Translations under genes and position numbers: made by a program
Assembly: GCF_001311375.1 (NCBI RefSeq)
Contig: NZ_BBAS01000007.1
Coordinates: 30,925-94,924 of the forward strand
Origin: Limosilactobacillus equigenerosi DSM 18793 = JCM 14505
GTDB taxonomy: Bacteria; Bacillota; Bacilli; Lactobacillales; Lactobacillaceae
Length of the DNA: 64,000 nucleotides
Direction: 5' to 3'
Notes under the pieces: model-generated
Database searches by the model: none
Seen by the model: only the letters and a program-made list of their open reading frames with translations
What the model was told of the DNA's origin: nothing
Part shown: positions 10,409 to 21,415 of the stretch, piece after piece
Numbering within the stretch: the stretch's first letter is position 1
How the letters are laid out: each line of letters opens with the position of its first letter

Positions 10409-11397
10409 TTAATTTTTCACAATCTTTAAGTAGGTTAACCAACCATATTTATATGGTATGTATCCACAATTCAATAACATCATTGCCAATCGGTCACGCT
10501 TTGGAACCCGTGCATCGAGCTTAAGCTGATTAGCATGATCTTTAATAAAAGTAATCAAGTTTAAACGAACAGACCGAATCGCTTGTGAACGTTCATTTAA
10601 TGTTTGGTTAAGCGTACTGAACCGCGCATAAACCTGCCGGCGTAAAGTTGCCTGCTTTAAATTTGGATATTTATCATTCACAAACGCAGCCATTTCATCA
10701 GTCATTTCTAACAGATCCAACTTATCCGGACAATAAGTACTGGTCGTAATTGAATTTGGACGTAAAATGTAGAAATATTTGGCAATAAAACCACACTCAA
10801 TCGTTCCAGCTGCATCTAGTAAACGATAAGTAGTCCCCATGTCCTCAAATTTCTTTCCAACTGGAAATGAAATATCATCAAATAGACTACGATGATACAA
10901 TTTAGCCACCGTACAAGTATCGACTAATTCACCATAACACATACTAGCTAAACAATCTTCCGCTCTCCAGGTTGCAATCGAACCATCCCCCGCATCATAA
11001 CTTTTATTTTTACCATAATATTCAACCATCAATGAACACATTGATAATTTAGATTGAAAATTATTACGAGCGATTAAATGATATAAAAATTCGACATAAT
11101 CAGCTGACACATAATCATCTGGATCAACAAAAACGACATATTCACCAAGCGATTCACTAATTAACCGATTCCGAGCAACTGAAACACCTTGATTTGACTG
11201 ATGAATCACCCGAATCCGTTTATCATTTTGGGCCAATTCTCTAGCAACAGACAAGGTTTCATCGGCACTTCCATCATCGACTAAAATAATTTCAATCTTT
11301 TGATAGGTTTGACATTGAATCGAATCAACACACTTTTTATATATGGAGCCACATTATACATTGGCACCAAGACACTAATCAATGGTTGGGAATCCAT
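10409..11397 (-). CDS. GT2 family glycosyltransferase (one frameshift)
   Basis: Cytoplasmic GT-A transferase of the EpsJ/WaaE type adding a sugar to a lipid-linked intermediate. The N-terminus reads LISVLVPMYNV, then shifts frame at the A-run near 11337 (one A missing). It resumes as DSIQCQTYQKIEIILVDDGSADETL, giving the nucleotide-binding motif, and then VFVDPDDYVSADYVEF with the metal-binding DPDD. It is about 330 residues long. It lies between prfC, whose stop is 20 bases upstream, and wzx, and may be transcribed from the prfC promoter because no terminator is seen between them. Donor and acceptor are unknown. Confidence 0.82.
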
Positions 11398-11416
11398 AGA
11401 CTTGCTCCTTTTTGTC

Positions 11417-12997
11417 TTACAACTTCGCCGTCAATTCCACATCTGGGTACTTTTGCTTGAACCAGTTTTCCGCAAATTGGTTTTCGAATAAGAATAATGG
11501 ATCGCCATTTAAATCCTTAACCAAAATGTTCCGTGACGATGACATCTTAGGATCTAATTGGTCCGGATTAATCCACCGCGCCGTCTTGTTGCCCATTGGT
11601 TCCATAATCACTTCCGAATTGTATTCATTTTGCATCCGGAACTTGAAGACTTCAAATTGTAGTTGCCCGACAGCCCCGAGAATATAATCACCCGTATTAT
11701 AGTTTTGGTACAATTGCACGGCCCCTTCTTGGACTAATTGGTTGATCCCCTTGTGGAAGGACTTTTGTTTCATCACGTTCTTCGCTGATACGCGCATAAA
11801 CATTTCGGGGGTAAATTGTGGTAACTTTTCAAATTTAATGGCATCCTTGCCCGTATAAATTGAGTCCCCAATTTGGAAATTACCAGTATCATATAACCCA
11901 ATAATATCCCCGGCCACGGCCTTTTCGACGTTTTCCCGGGTATCAGCCATAAATTCAGTCACATTAGATAAACGAATTGGTTTCCCCGTCCGTTCTAACG
12001 TCACATCCATCCCACGGTCAAATTCACCGGCACAAATCCGCACAAAGGCAATTCGATCCCGGTGCTTTGGATTCATGTTAGCTTGAATCTTAAAGACAAA
12101 GCCGGCAAATTGATCGGATAATGGATCAATCGCATCTCCGGTTTCCGTCTTATGAGCACTTGGCGCGGGGGCATATTGTAAGTACGTTTCTAAGAACGTC
12201 TTGACCCCAAAGTTAGTTAACGCCGAGCCAAAGAAGACTGGCGTTTGGTCCCCCGCCGCAATCTTTTCGGCGCTAAATTCACTCCCGGCTTCGGTAATTA
12301 ATTCCATGCTTTCGAGGGCATCTTCCCATTCACCTTCACCAGCCAATGGATTATCCCCAATCACTTCTCCATTTTCATCTAATGGTAAGTAAGGATGATT
12401 TTCATCCGCTGGGTGCGTCAAGGCTACCCGGTGGTTATGCCGATCATAAACCCCCATAAATTGGCGTCCCATTCCAATTGGCCAATCCATTGGATACGTT
12501 TCAATCCCGAGCGTTTCTTCAATTTCATTCATTAAATCCAATGGTTCACGGGCGTCCCGGTCATACTTGTTAATGAACGTGAAAATTGGAATTCCCCGCA
12601 TTTTACAAATTTGGAAGAGTTTACGCGTTTGCGGTTCAATCCCTTTGGCCCCGTCAATTACCATCACGGCGGAGTCAACGGCCATTAATGTCCGGTACGT
12701 ATCTTCCGAGAAATCTTCGTGTCCCGGTGTATCCAAAATATTAATCCGCTTGCCATCATAGTCAAATTGCATTACGGAACTCGTCACCGAGATTCCCCGC
12801 TTTTGTTCGATTTCCATCCAATCAGACTTGGCGAAGTTGTTACTTCCCCGGCCCTTAACAGTTCCGGCTTCGCGGACAACGCCCCCAAATAACAGTAACT
12901 GTTCGGTAATCGTCGTCTTCCCGGCATCGGGGTGTGAAATAATCGCAAAGGTCCGTCGTTGATTAACGGCCTTCGCTAACTCATTAGAACTTGGCAT
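11417..12997 (-). CDS. prfC: Peptide chain release factor 3
   Basis: Intact 526-residue translational GTPase that recycles RF1/RF2 after termination. Visible motifs are [15 protein letters not shown] (G1), the [14 protein letters not shown] segment (G2), [13 protein letters not shown] (G3) and FINKYDRD (G4), followed by the RF3-specific C-terminal domains ending LTAKL. Length and motif order are those of bacterial RF3. It has its own TATAAT-like box upstream, separated from the polysaccharide genes by a terminator, yet polysaccharide genes continue on the same strand after it. It is richer in G+C than the membrane-protein genes just upstream, so it looks like an ancestral chromosomal gene enclosed by the polysaccharide locus. 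Confidence 0.97.
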   Translation of the reverse strand: MPSSNELAKAVNQRRTFAIISHPDAGKTTITEQLLLFGGVVREAGTVKGRGSNNFAKSDWMEIEQKRGISVTSSVMQFDYDGKRINILDTPGHEDFSEDTYRTLMAVDSAVMVIDGAKGIEPQTRKLFQICKMRGIPIFTFINKYDRDAREPLDLMNEIEETLGIETYPMDWPIGMGRQFMGVYDRHNHRVALTHPADENHPYLPLDENGEVIGDNPLAGEGEWEDALESMELITEAGSEFSAEKIAAGDQTPVFFGSALTNFGVKTFLETYLQYAPAPSAHKTETGDAIDPLSDQFAGFVFKIQANMNPKHRDRIAFVRICAGEFDRGMDVTLERTGKPIRLSNVTEFMADTRENVEKAVAGDIIGLYDTGNFQIGDSIYTGKDAIKFEKLPQFTPEMFMRVSAKNVMKQKSFHKGINQLVQEGAVQLYQNYNTGDYILGAVGQLQFEVFKFRMQNEYNSEVIMEPMGNKTARWINPDQLDPKMSSSRNILVKDLNGDPLFLFENQFAENWFKQKYPDVELTAKL

Positions 12998-13031
12998 GCT
13001 AGTATTCCTTTCGTTTTATACAATCTTTTTA

Positions 13032-13037
13032 ATTATA
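13032..13037 (-). promoter_or_regulatory. Likely -10 box of prfC promoter
   Basis: TATAAT on the minus strand about 35 bases before the prfC start, directly after a terminator hairpin. A clear -35 box was not identified. Confidence 0.5.
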
Positions 13038-13043
13038 CTATAA

Positions 13044-13070
13044 AACCACCCATCAATACGATAGGTGGTT
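13044..13070 (-). terminator. Terminator between the A+T-rich polysaccharide genes and prfC
   Basis: AACCACC pairs with GGTGGTT across an 11-base loop, with a T-rich tail on the transcribed strand. It insulates prfC from the large polysaccharide operon upstream. Confidence 0.65.
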
Positions 13071-13077
13071 CTAAGTT

Positions 13078-14799
13078 TTAAATCAATGTAATCCTAATAA
13101 CATTAACCAGTAATAATAAAATAATAATTAATGATACAACTAAAGATAATAATGTATACCAATGAGGCTGAACTATAATTTTAATATTATGTTTTCCTGA
13201 ATCAACTTGATCAACCTGAATTGTTCCTCGACTACTCTTATGATACTTCATCAGAAAATCATCAATTGTCACTCTATATTTAAAATTATCTAGTAAAACT
13301 GGTAAATCTAAGTTTCCATCATGATTTAAAGTAATTTTATAATTTGCTTGATTAATATCAAATTTACTGTTCGATTTAATTTTATGATTATTCGATAACA
13401 CATCATGTTTAAAAATTTCTTGAGCATGATATTTTTGTATGGTACTAAGGTAATCCTTTGGTCCGCCAATTTCATGGTAACTATTAATCATTTCAATAAA
13501 ACCATGATTATCAATCTAAATTTAGAATATAATAGTCTGTTTTTATATGTCGCTTTTTCAGTTAATGGTTGTTGATTTTGTCCAGATTGATTAAAATTAT
13601 ACATTTTATTTAAGTTAATCGACATTACACACGCAAAAATCAACAATGATGACTTTAATGATTTTTCACTAGTAAAAATAAAACTAAACAACAAAAATAA
13701 TACTGAATAAATTAAAAATCTAAATGAGAATTGTAATATTTGAATTTGTGGAATTATCTTAACGATAGGATCCCATGGAAATAAATCTGTTGAAGCAACT
13801 GTAAATAAAACTCCCAAACCAAAAGAAAGTTTTTCCAAACATCCCTAAGTTATGAAAATCCATAAAACAAACCATCATAACTACAATCATTACTATCCCC
13901 ATATTGAGAACTAAGTGTGCTGGAACATCACCTGGTGAGATGATATTATCTAATGAATTAATAATTAAATTCTTAAATGACATCGCACCAAAATATCGAT
14001 CTGGACCAACAACTCCTCTCCCAACATATTGAGTAAACATGGAAACTAAAACATACAAACTTCCTAAAATATATACCCCCGCAACTTTAAAATATTCATT
14101 AATTCTACTTTTGAATTTTTGACTGTCACTAATTAGTAATACTAGCAAACTAATCAAAACCATTACATTAGTAATTAATGCCATTAAAACGTGCGAATTG
14201 GTAATCCAAATAAGAGAAAAAGCTAATAATTTCCATCGATATTGATTTAATTTTTTCGATACTGTTTTTGGTTTATAAAACGCTACTATTGAACTAACAA
14301 TTATTGGCAACACCATAAATGATAATATTTCCCCTAATTCAAAAGCAAACCAGTATACAAAAGTCATATAACCCGAACTAACATAGAATACAGCTGCCAA
14401 AAAAACTATTATTTATTTTATGTGAAATGGCCTTAGCTGATTTATAAGTTATAATTTCAGTCAACCAAATTATAAACACTAAAGATGTATAATATGCCAC
14501 TATTGGATTATGAATCAATATATAAAAAGGAATAACTAATACTAAAGTTAAATTAGGATAAAAACTATTTATCGGGTATCCAACCTTATTAAAGGTTAAA
14601 AAAAATTAGCCCACGGATATTTTAAATTTACTAACGACTCTTTCAGCTCATAAATTCGATTTAAATGAAAATGCATATCTGATCCTGAATATACATATCC
14701 ACTTCTAAAAGGAAAAATTACAAAACTTATAGCTAATACAAAAAAATAAAAATAAAATAGATTTTCTTTTGATAACCTTAATTTTAAAAATCTATTCAT
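13078..14799 (-). CDS. Large GT-C-like membrane protein, PTPS-related (PF10131-like), copy A (several frameshifts)
   Basis: Very hydrophobic protein of about 575 residues with roughly ten membrane segments. The N-terminal extracytoplasmic loop SGSDMHFHLNRIYELKESL, with acidic residues followed by HFHLNR, resembles bacterial GT-C/YfhO-like enzymes annotated as 6-pyruvoyl-tetrahydropterin-synthase-related membrane proteins. These are thought to transfer sugars from lipid-phosphate donors outside the membrane. The C-terminal part (13078-13491) is a soluble beta-rich segment ended by one helix. Frame changes occur near 14596, 14400, 13825 and 13490, in A/T runs. It is A+T-rich and paralogous to the next gene upstream, from whose stop it starts about 5 bases away. 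The exact function is unknown. Confidence 0.65.
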
Positions 14800-14804
14800 T
14801 TCAA

Positions 14805-16520
14805 CTAACCCACCTTATTTTTAAATAATTTTGTCCAACCAATCAAAGACAACAACAAGGTAATCCAAGTTACAATAGATATTACATAACTAATTTTATC
14901 AATCACTGAATAATGATATCTTACAGATACTTTTTTTTATTTATTTTATCCAATATTAAATTAATTCTACCATCATCACTTTTATCAACATTAATTTTTT
15001 TTATTACCTTGATATACTTCATAATTTTTATAATAACTAATTGGTAATGTTACCTTTTCGTTCTCATTAACATTTGGAATTTCAATAATTTGTTGATTTG
15101 GTTTACTTTTAACCACCATTTTTTTGTTTCTTTCCATTTACAGTCCCTATATGCTTTTGTAAATCAGTTAGACTACCCAAGGTAATCTTAGGAGTGTACT
15201 GGTCATTATTAGAATTAACATTAAAAAAATTTTCCACGACTAAATGGTGTCCCCCAATTATAATAACTTCCCCAGGATTCTTGATAATATTTAGTTTGCA
15301 ACAAAGTATGGACACTTGATACCCAAGATCCAAAGAACAAAATAACCAAAATTAATACGCTACAGTACTTGTATCCATCTTGTGTAAATTTAATTTGTTC
15401 GGATAATTTAGCTGCATAGATTGACAAACACAATGTTGAAATCATCAAAAATCGAAAGGGGAATTGAACTACCGATACTGGAGTATTTTGTAATAAAAAC
15501 CAAGGAAAAATTTTAGAAGCACAAATAAAATTAATTATTCCGATTAAATAAATTAACCGATCTTGATTTGTTACTCGTTTCCAATAAAATACCCCAGCAA
15601 ACATAACAAGTATCAATGAAATACCAACGCTATATACACCGCCAGATTCAATTTGAATCATCGAATTATTTACTCCATAAGTAAATAAAGAATCTAAATT
15701 AGCTACTTTTTCAAAAACGTCAACCGTGGCTGGACGATTATATTTTTGGAACATTAACTGCTCGATAAACGGAACCAGGAATATTAACGATCCAAGGATT
15801 GATACAATTACTGATAGTATCATTGATTTAATAATTTTAAGTTTTTCATTTAAAAAGTAAATTAAAAATAAAAAGATAACCGCAATACACAATGCAACAA
15901 TAAAAGCACTCAGAATATGAGAAAGTAAAATCCCTATCATTCCAATCGATAAATATTTCCACTCTTTATACTCACCGTGCAAAATAGAGTAAAATCCAAA
16001 AAAATGCTAAAGGCAAAAAAAGTCATCGCTAAATATTCACCCATTGCAAAACGAGTAAATGCATCAATTGTTCGATATGTTGAAAATGTATATAAAATTG
16101 CCCCAATTACAGCAGCACGATTAGACATTCCTATTTTCTTAATTACAAAATGAAAAATTATAAAAGTTAGGAAAGTATATCCTGCAATTCCAACATAAAT
16201 TCCAGTAACAATATTCTTGAACAGGAATGATATTGTAGCAATAGGAATTAATGTGATTTCTGGATAAAAAAAATTCCTAATGGATACCCCATTCGTCCAT
16301 TCGTGTATGAATATAGATACGGTAGTGGATTTCCAACTTTTAAACTCTCTCGAATTTCTAAAATTCTTTCAACATGAAAATAAGCATCGTCTCCATTATT
16401 AATTGCCCCTGACTTAACCATTTGATAAATAAATAAAACACTTAAGATGACATAAATAATAATAAACAAAATATTTTTTTTAATAATTTTTTTGATTTTA
16501 AGATTGTTAATTTCTATCAT
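14805..16520 (-). CDS. Large GT-C-like membrane protein, PTPS-related, copy B (several frameshifts)
   Basis: Paralogue and tandem neighbour of copy A. The N-terminus has one helix, then NNGDDAYFHVERILEIRES and GYPLGIFF, matching the acidic-loop, FH-R pattern expected of this GT-C-like family. Central helices include LAMTFFAFS and SIGMIGILLSHIL. The tail (14805-15220) contains a soluble region and a last helix before a TAG at 14805-14807. Shifts are needed near 16265, 15990, 15225, 15115 and again around 14930-15010, all A- or T-runs. The two copies differ strongly in sequence, so they probably attach different sugars or act on different acceptors. The pair sits directly behind a polyprenyl-phosphate glycosyltransferase gene, a plausible donor synthase. 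Confidence 0.62.
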
Positions 16521-16538
16521 TTTTTTAACCTAACATAC

Positions 16539-17478
16539 TTAGTCATTCCATCTTTTAATTTGATGCAATCTAAATTCAAATTCACGTCGTTCCTTCCGTT
16601 GTAATGAATCTAAAATCAATCCCGCATAAAATGAAACTAAGCTTGCTAAAATCACAAATGCGCACACAATTAAGGTTGGCATATTCGCCACCTGACCGGT
16701 TGAATTATAAGGTAACCAAACTTTAGGAATAAATACCCCAATTGAAATTATCAATAATACTAGACTCAACCAACCATAAAAGTGAAGTGGTTTAAAGTTC
16801 CGGTATAACGTCATGATAAGGCGTAATACCTTGAATCCATCTGAATAGGTATTCAATTTCGACTCACTACCAACTGGACGATCACGATATTCAATCACAT
16901 GATTTTTAATTGATAAATTATTTACAACCGCAAAAATACTCATATCCGTTTCAATTTCAAATCCTTTTGGAATAACTGGATACGTCTTTACAAATTGGTG
17001 GCTAAACGCTCGATACCCCGTCATAATATCACGGATATTATTTTTAAATAGCAAATTAATACTTCCACGAACAACAGTATTACCAATTCCATGAAATAGA
17101 CGTTTATTTTCTTCAAAGTAACTTGAACTAAGGCGATCACCAACTACCATGTCATAATTTTGATTTAAGACATATTCAGCCATTGCTGGAATTTCCTCCG
17201 CTGGATATGTATCATCGCCATCAATCATAATGTAGCATTCTGCGTCAATATCGCGAAACATCCGCCTTATAACGTTACCTTTCCCCTGTTTATATTCATG
17301 TTTTACAATTGCCCCTGCATTCTGAGCAATTTTGAATGTATCGTCTGATGAATTATTGTCATAAACATAAACATTTGAATTCGGAATATCCTTAATTGCA
17401 TCCAAGCAATCGCAAACAACTTTTTTTTATGGTTTTAGATTCGTTGTAACAAGGTATTAAAATTGCAATTTTGTCCAT
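16539..17478 (-). CDS. GT2 polyprenyl/dolichol-phosphate-type glycosyltransferase (one frameshift)
   Basis: Transferase of the DPM1/CsbB group. The N-terminus DKIAILIPCYNESKTI is interrupted in an A-run of eight near 17428, then continues NVYVYDNNSSDDTF. IDGDDTYPAEEIP carries the metal-binding DGDD, and ROI-like segments MVVGDRLSSSYFEENKRLFH and GYRAFS follow. Two C-terminal helices (about residues 225-290) anchor it. Such enzymes make undecaprenyl-phosphate sugars used by GT-C proteins, which fits its place between a DUF6020-like membrane protein and the two PTPS-related proteins. Length is about 312 residues. The donor sugar is not predictable. Confidence 0.83.
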
Positions 17479-17501
17479 GAAACTCTCCTAATTTAAAATA
17501 A

Positions 17502-19387
17502 TTAATCCTTCATTCTAAACTTCAATAACGCTAAAACTACAAAAAACGAATATACCAATGGCATATAATAGCGTGCTGAATTATCAACCGGAGAAACTAA
17601 TAAAATCGGAATTTGAATTAAGATTGGGCTCAATACCACCATTACATCATTAATTAATCTACCATTTCGATAAATTGTTATTAGCCCTATTAATATAATC
17701 ATCCAAATATAAAAAGATGATTGAAATACTAATCTTGTTACCGGGGCTTTTTGAATTTTTTACAAATGCATCTCTTAAGTGATTACGATATTTATCCAAA
17801 CGGTGCGGTTGATGACTGTACTTTCCCGGATTAATAAATTCTTGATACCAAACATTCATTCTTAATGGTAATAAATCAGCAATTGAATCGTAATCTGTGA
17901 TATACCATGAAGGACTAGTAATATCTAAATACTGATAACCTTGATGCAAAAATGCCTCTAAATATGTATCTGGGAACATTAATCCTAAATCCACCCAAGC
18001 CTTCTTAAATGAATTAACATCTGCTTTGCTTACCGTCTTATATTTATAAGCTAAAGCTTTTTCTTGATCCGCCAGATTAGGCATGTACACTTCACCCATT
18101 TTTTTGTATTTAAAACCCCGATTAATTAAATCCTGATCATATTTTGGAATCTCATTAGAGTGATGTTTAACAGTATTTCCCACTTGTTGAAGCATGATTG
18201 CATAACTTTCAATGGGATCTCCTTTGGCAACATGAAGATAATCAAACAGAAAAGTTGAAATTCCAATATGAAAGACCAAAATTGGTATCAAAATAGACTT
18301 AATTGCAGTTTTCCACCATTCACGATGGAAAATAATTAATACAATAAAAAGAAATAGTAAAATATAAATTGCATATTTTTGTGTTAATAATAATATAAAA
18401 GCTAAACAACCAAATTTAGTAATCCACATTTTATTATTCCATAATTTTTTTAAAAATATGTCGCTCGAATTAACATTGATAGCAATAACAAGAATACCGT
18501 TGCAAAAATTTCATTTTTTTACAACATACATCGCTGATGTTGGAAAAATTGGGAACAATGCATAAATTATAAAAATAATACGTAGAGTTTTTTTTCTAAA
18601 TCCTACTAATTGTAATGTCCGTAAAGTATGCATCAATACACACGCCAATAACATAACTTGGAATATAGCTAATATAAACAAACCAATTCCTGTACTGTGA
18701 AATAATTTAAAACTCCCTTTAACTACACCGCCGTAAAATAAAGTCATAAAAAAATTGTGATGATTTGAAATATCAAGTGGATGAGATGGAATTGTATATT
18801 TACCAAATGGATACACCGTCCGAATTAAACTTGCGATATATGATCCACCCATTACTTCCATTATTTGAATAGAAGTATCTGGATTTGAAGCAGCTGGAGC
18901 AATTAATATAATATAAGGTAACCAGCATAATAATAATATGGATATCCACTTAACATAATTTATCTTGCTATCATCACTAATTTTTTTATTTGATAATTAT
19001 TGTAATAACCAGCAATAATATTGACAAACCAACTTACAATTTTAGTCCAAGCAATAATTTTTATACTTAAAATAATTAGCCAATAAACTTTATTTTTAAT
19101 AGGATAAAGATGCCCATATTGATTAAAAATATTACCAATTACAGCATATGTTGAGAAAATAAACGTAGCTATAATATTTAAAACTTGAAAAACCGCATTA
19201 CGATTACTAAAACCAGCTTCAATCCTATCCTTAAAAATTAATAATATACCAACAACTATAACAATAAGTGGAAGCAAATAATTATTTTTGCCATTACTTT
19301 CATAAAATGATTGTAACGGAGTCGAAGCCAATACAGTTAAAATTATCCATCCAAAACTTAAAATTATTTTTTTATATTTAAACTCAT
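17502..19387 (-). CDS. Large polytopic membrane protein, DUF6020-like, probable GT-C enzyme (several frameshifts)
   Basis: Read through shifts near 19375, 18960, 18520, 18430 and 17700-17760, this is one protein of about 625 residues. It starts at an ATG directly after the TAA of the upstream glycosyltransferase. About a dozen membrane helices surround a loop with AASNPDTSIQIMEVMGG and DISNHHNFFMTL, resembling DUF6020/GT-C proteins of Firmicutes polysaccharide loci. A soluble portion (YKYKTVSKADVNSFKKAW onward) is followed by two last helices ending LLKFRMKD. No catalytic assignment can be proven. The context suggests a polymerase or a lipid-phosphate-dependent glycosyltransferase. The DNA is A+T-rich like its neighbours. 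Confidence 0.6.
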
Positions 19388-20414
19388 TTATTTTTCCTGC
19401 GCTATTACATTCTCAAGCTGAATAATCGCTTCCATGATATTTCTACCTGACCTTAACCTCATTGCATAAGATAATGTATTTTTTTTCAGCTGTTGATAAT
19501 CATTGTCGCTAATTTTATTAAACTCACTTGATAACTGGTCTAAACTATCTATTACAATCCCTAATTTATGATTATATATAAACTTAGCAATCGCAGCTTG
19601 TTTCCATACAATAACTGGAAGTCCAGAACTTAAATATAGCGAGGTCTTATGCGGACTATTAAATCTCATGTATTCCCCAAACATGCCATCACATGTTTCA
19701 GGAGTCGATCCATCCCAAACCAGCCCAAAATTGTATTGTAATTCCTTTGGTAATTCATCTGGATTTCGTACCCCTCGATAATTTACTCCTATCGGAAAAT
19801 TAGGTAATGGATTGGGACCAAATACGTCAAGTTGATACCCTGAAGGATTTAATTTTGATAAAAATTCTGATTTCATTAAATTTCCCGCATAAACAACCGA
19901 CTTTTTATAATCTAAATCATCAATAATTGGTTGTGGATTTAAATAATCAAATAAATTCAATACAACCATTGGCGTTGTTACACCGTTGTCTATAAGCCAC
20001 TCTCTCATACTATCGGTATGGACAATTAATCCATCAACGTTATTTAATTGAAACAGTTCCTCATCTCGTTTACTTACATTGTCTAAATTAAGACGTAATG
20101 TTTCTAAATCATGAATAATTAAAATTAACTTTCCTGAATAACTGTCTAAACTATTAAATAGCGACTTAGTAATTATCTTTGAATAAATTGGGTACTGAAT
20201 AACTATTTCATCACTATCTTTTAAAGACTTAATTAACTTAGGTATTGACACCATTGATGTATATAATCGACTTAAAACAGATGATGTATCCATAGCGATT
20301 TCAATTGATTCAAATCCATTTTTTTGACAGAATGGTTTGTATATCGTTTTTAGCCTTTGGACCTGCATCTTTTTTTACCTGCTTTTCAAACACATTCAAG
20401 ATAACTTTATTCAA
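19388..20414 (-). CDS. Putative galactofuranosyltransferase/Gtf3-type glycosyltransferase (one frameshift)
   Basis: About 340 residues. The proposed TTG start at 20414 lies 6 bases after GGAGG and gives an N-terminus with KKDAGPKAKNDIQTIL, matching the SAGPKAxxDIE segment of lactic-acid-bacterial beta-1,6-galactofuranosyltransferases and Gtf3-like enzymes. The frame changes in an A-run near 20322 and continues NGFESIEIAMD. Other family features are IIHDLETLR, LNLFDYL, VVYAGNL, GLVWDGSTPETCDG, NSPHKTSLYLSSGLPVIVW and KLGIVIDSLDQL. The UDP-galactopyranose mutase gene encoded 1 kb upstream in the same direction supports galactofuranose as donor. The enzyme would act in the cytoplasm during repeat-unit assembly. 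Confidence 0.72.
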
Positions 20415-20442
20415 AATAAGCCTCCAAATTAAATCTAACTAT

Positions 20443-21399
20443 TTAAATTGATCGTTTAAATAGTTTACGAAGTTTAAATAACAAATTAGCACTTGGTTCT
20501 GACACTTTAAAAATCATCATTGACAAACGGTGAATCAAATCGAAGTCTTTTGGAATATTATTATCTTTTAGGATTTGTCTAACTTTATCATCCAAATCAG
20601 GACGTAAACCATACTCTCGATACGTCACATAGCTAATTGCTTTACCAATAATATTATCCAAAATTTCATTATTAAGTTTTGGGTAATAGTTCTGATATGC
20701 CTCGTATTGTTCATAACTAGCCTCAAATGAGTCTATGATTGAAGTAGGAGTTGGATGATTTACCACACTATCTTTACGTACAACGTAAAAATAATTACTA
20801 CTAATCGATAAATTTATAACTGTCCTTGCTATATGAAATAATTTCCAATTAATATATACATCTTCGTAGTCTTTTCCTACCGGAAATTTAACATTATCAA
20901 ACAGACTTTTACGATACATTTTATTCCAAAGATAATTATCATTGATAAGTAATCGCATCGCTTCTTCTTTTGTTAACGATTTATTTTCTTGAATCGAAAT
21001 ATACTGCTTATCCTCTTGCTCAGTTTTAATCGTCATACCAAAGCACACAATATCAGTATCTTCAACAATAGCTTTAACAGCATCAGAAATAAAATTAGGT
21101 CCAACATAATCATCGCTATCAACAAACATAATATAATCACCAGTTACATTTTCTATCCCTGTATTTCTGGCGACTGCTCTTCCCATATTATTTTGGTTAA
21201 TTATTACAATTCGATCATCTAAGTTAACATATTTTCTAAGAATATCTTTTGATGAATCTGTTGAACCATCATTAACTATAATTAATTCAAAATTTAAATA
21301 AGTTTGGTTTAATATACTATCAAGGCATCTTTGCAAATATAATTTTGAATTATAAACTGGAACGATTACAGAAACCAACGGAGAGTTATTATCATTCAT
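20443..21399 (-). CDS. GT2 family glycosyltransferase
   Basis: Intact enzyme of about 318 residues. It begins PLVSVIVPVYNSKLYLQRCLDSIL, followed by the DGSTDSSKDIL nucleotide-binding motif and DYIMFVDSDDYV with the metal-binding DSDD. A helical C-terminal region includes FPVGKDYEDVYINWKLFH. I chose the ATG at 21399 over upstream TTG because of the AAGG before it and because it avoids a longer overlap with glf. It belongs to the EpsH/WaaE-like group of polysaccharide transferases and is homologous to the GT2 at 10409. Donor and linkage are unknown. Confidence 0.85.
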   Translation of the reverse strand: MNDNNSPLVSVIVPVYNSKLYLQRCLDSILNQTYLNFELIIVNDGSTDSSKDILRKYVNLDDRIVIINQNNMGRAVARNTGIENVTGDYIMFVDSDDYVGPNFISDAVKAIVEDTDIVCFGMTIKTEQEDKQYISIQENKSLTKEEAMRLLINDNYLWNKMYRKSLFDNVKFPVGKDYEDVYINWKLFHIARTVINLSISSNYFYVVRKDSVVNHPTPTSIIDSFEASYEQYEAYQNYYPKLNNEILDNIIGKAISYVTYREYGLRPDLDDKVRQILKDNNIPKDFDLIHRLSMMIFKVSEPSANLLFKLRKLFKRSI

Positions 21400-21415
21400 A
21401 ACCTTAATACCTGAT

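Noticed and set aside
13078..14799. Assigning the PTPS-related proteins to pterin biosynthesis
   Set aside because: The family name is historical. The protein is polytopic with a GT-C/YfhO-like outer loop and sits in a polysaccharide locus, and no soluble PTPS active site is visible.
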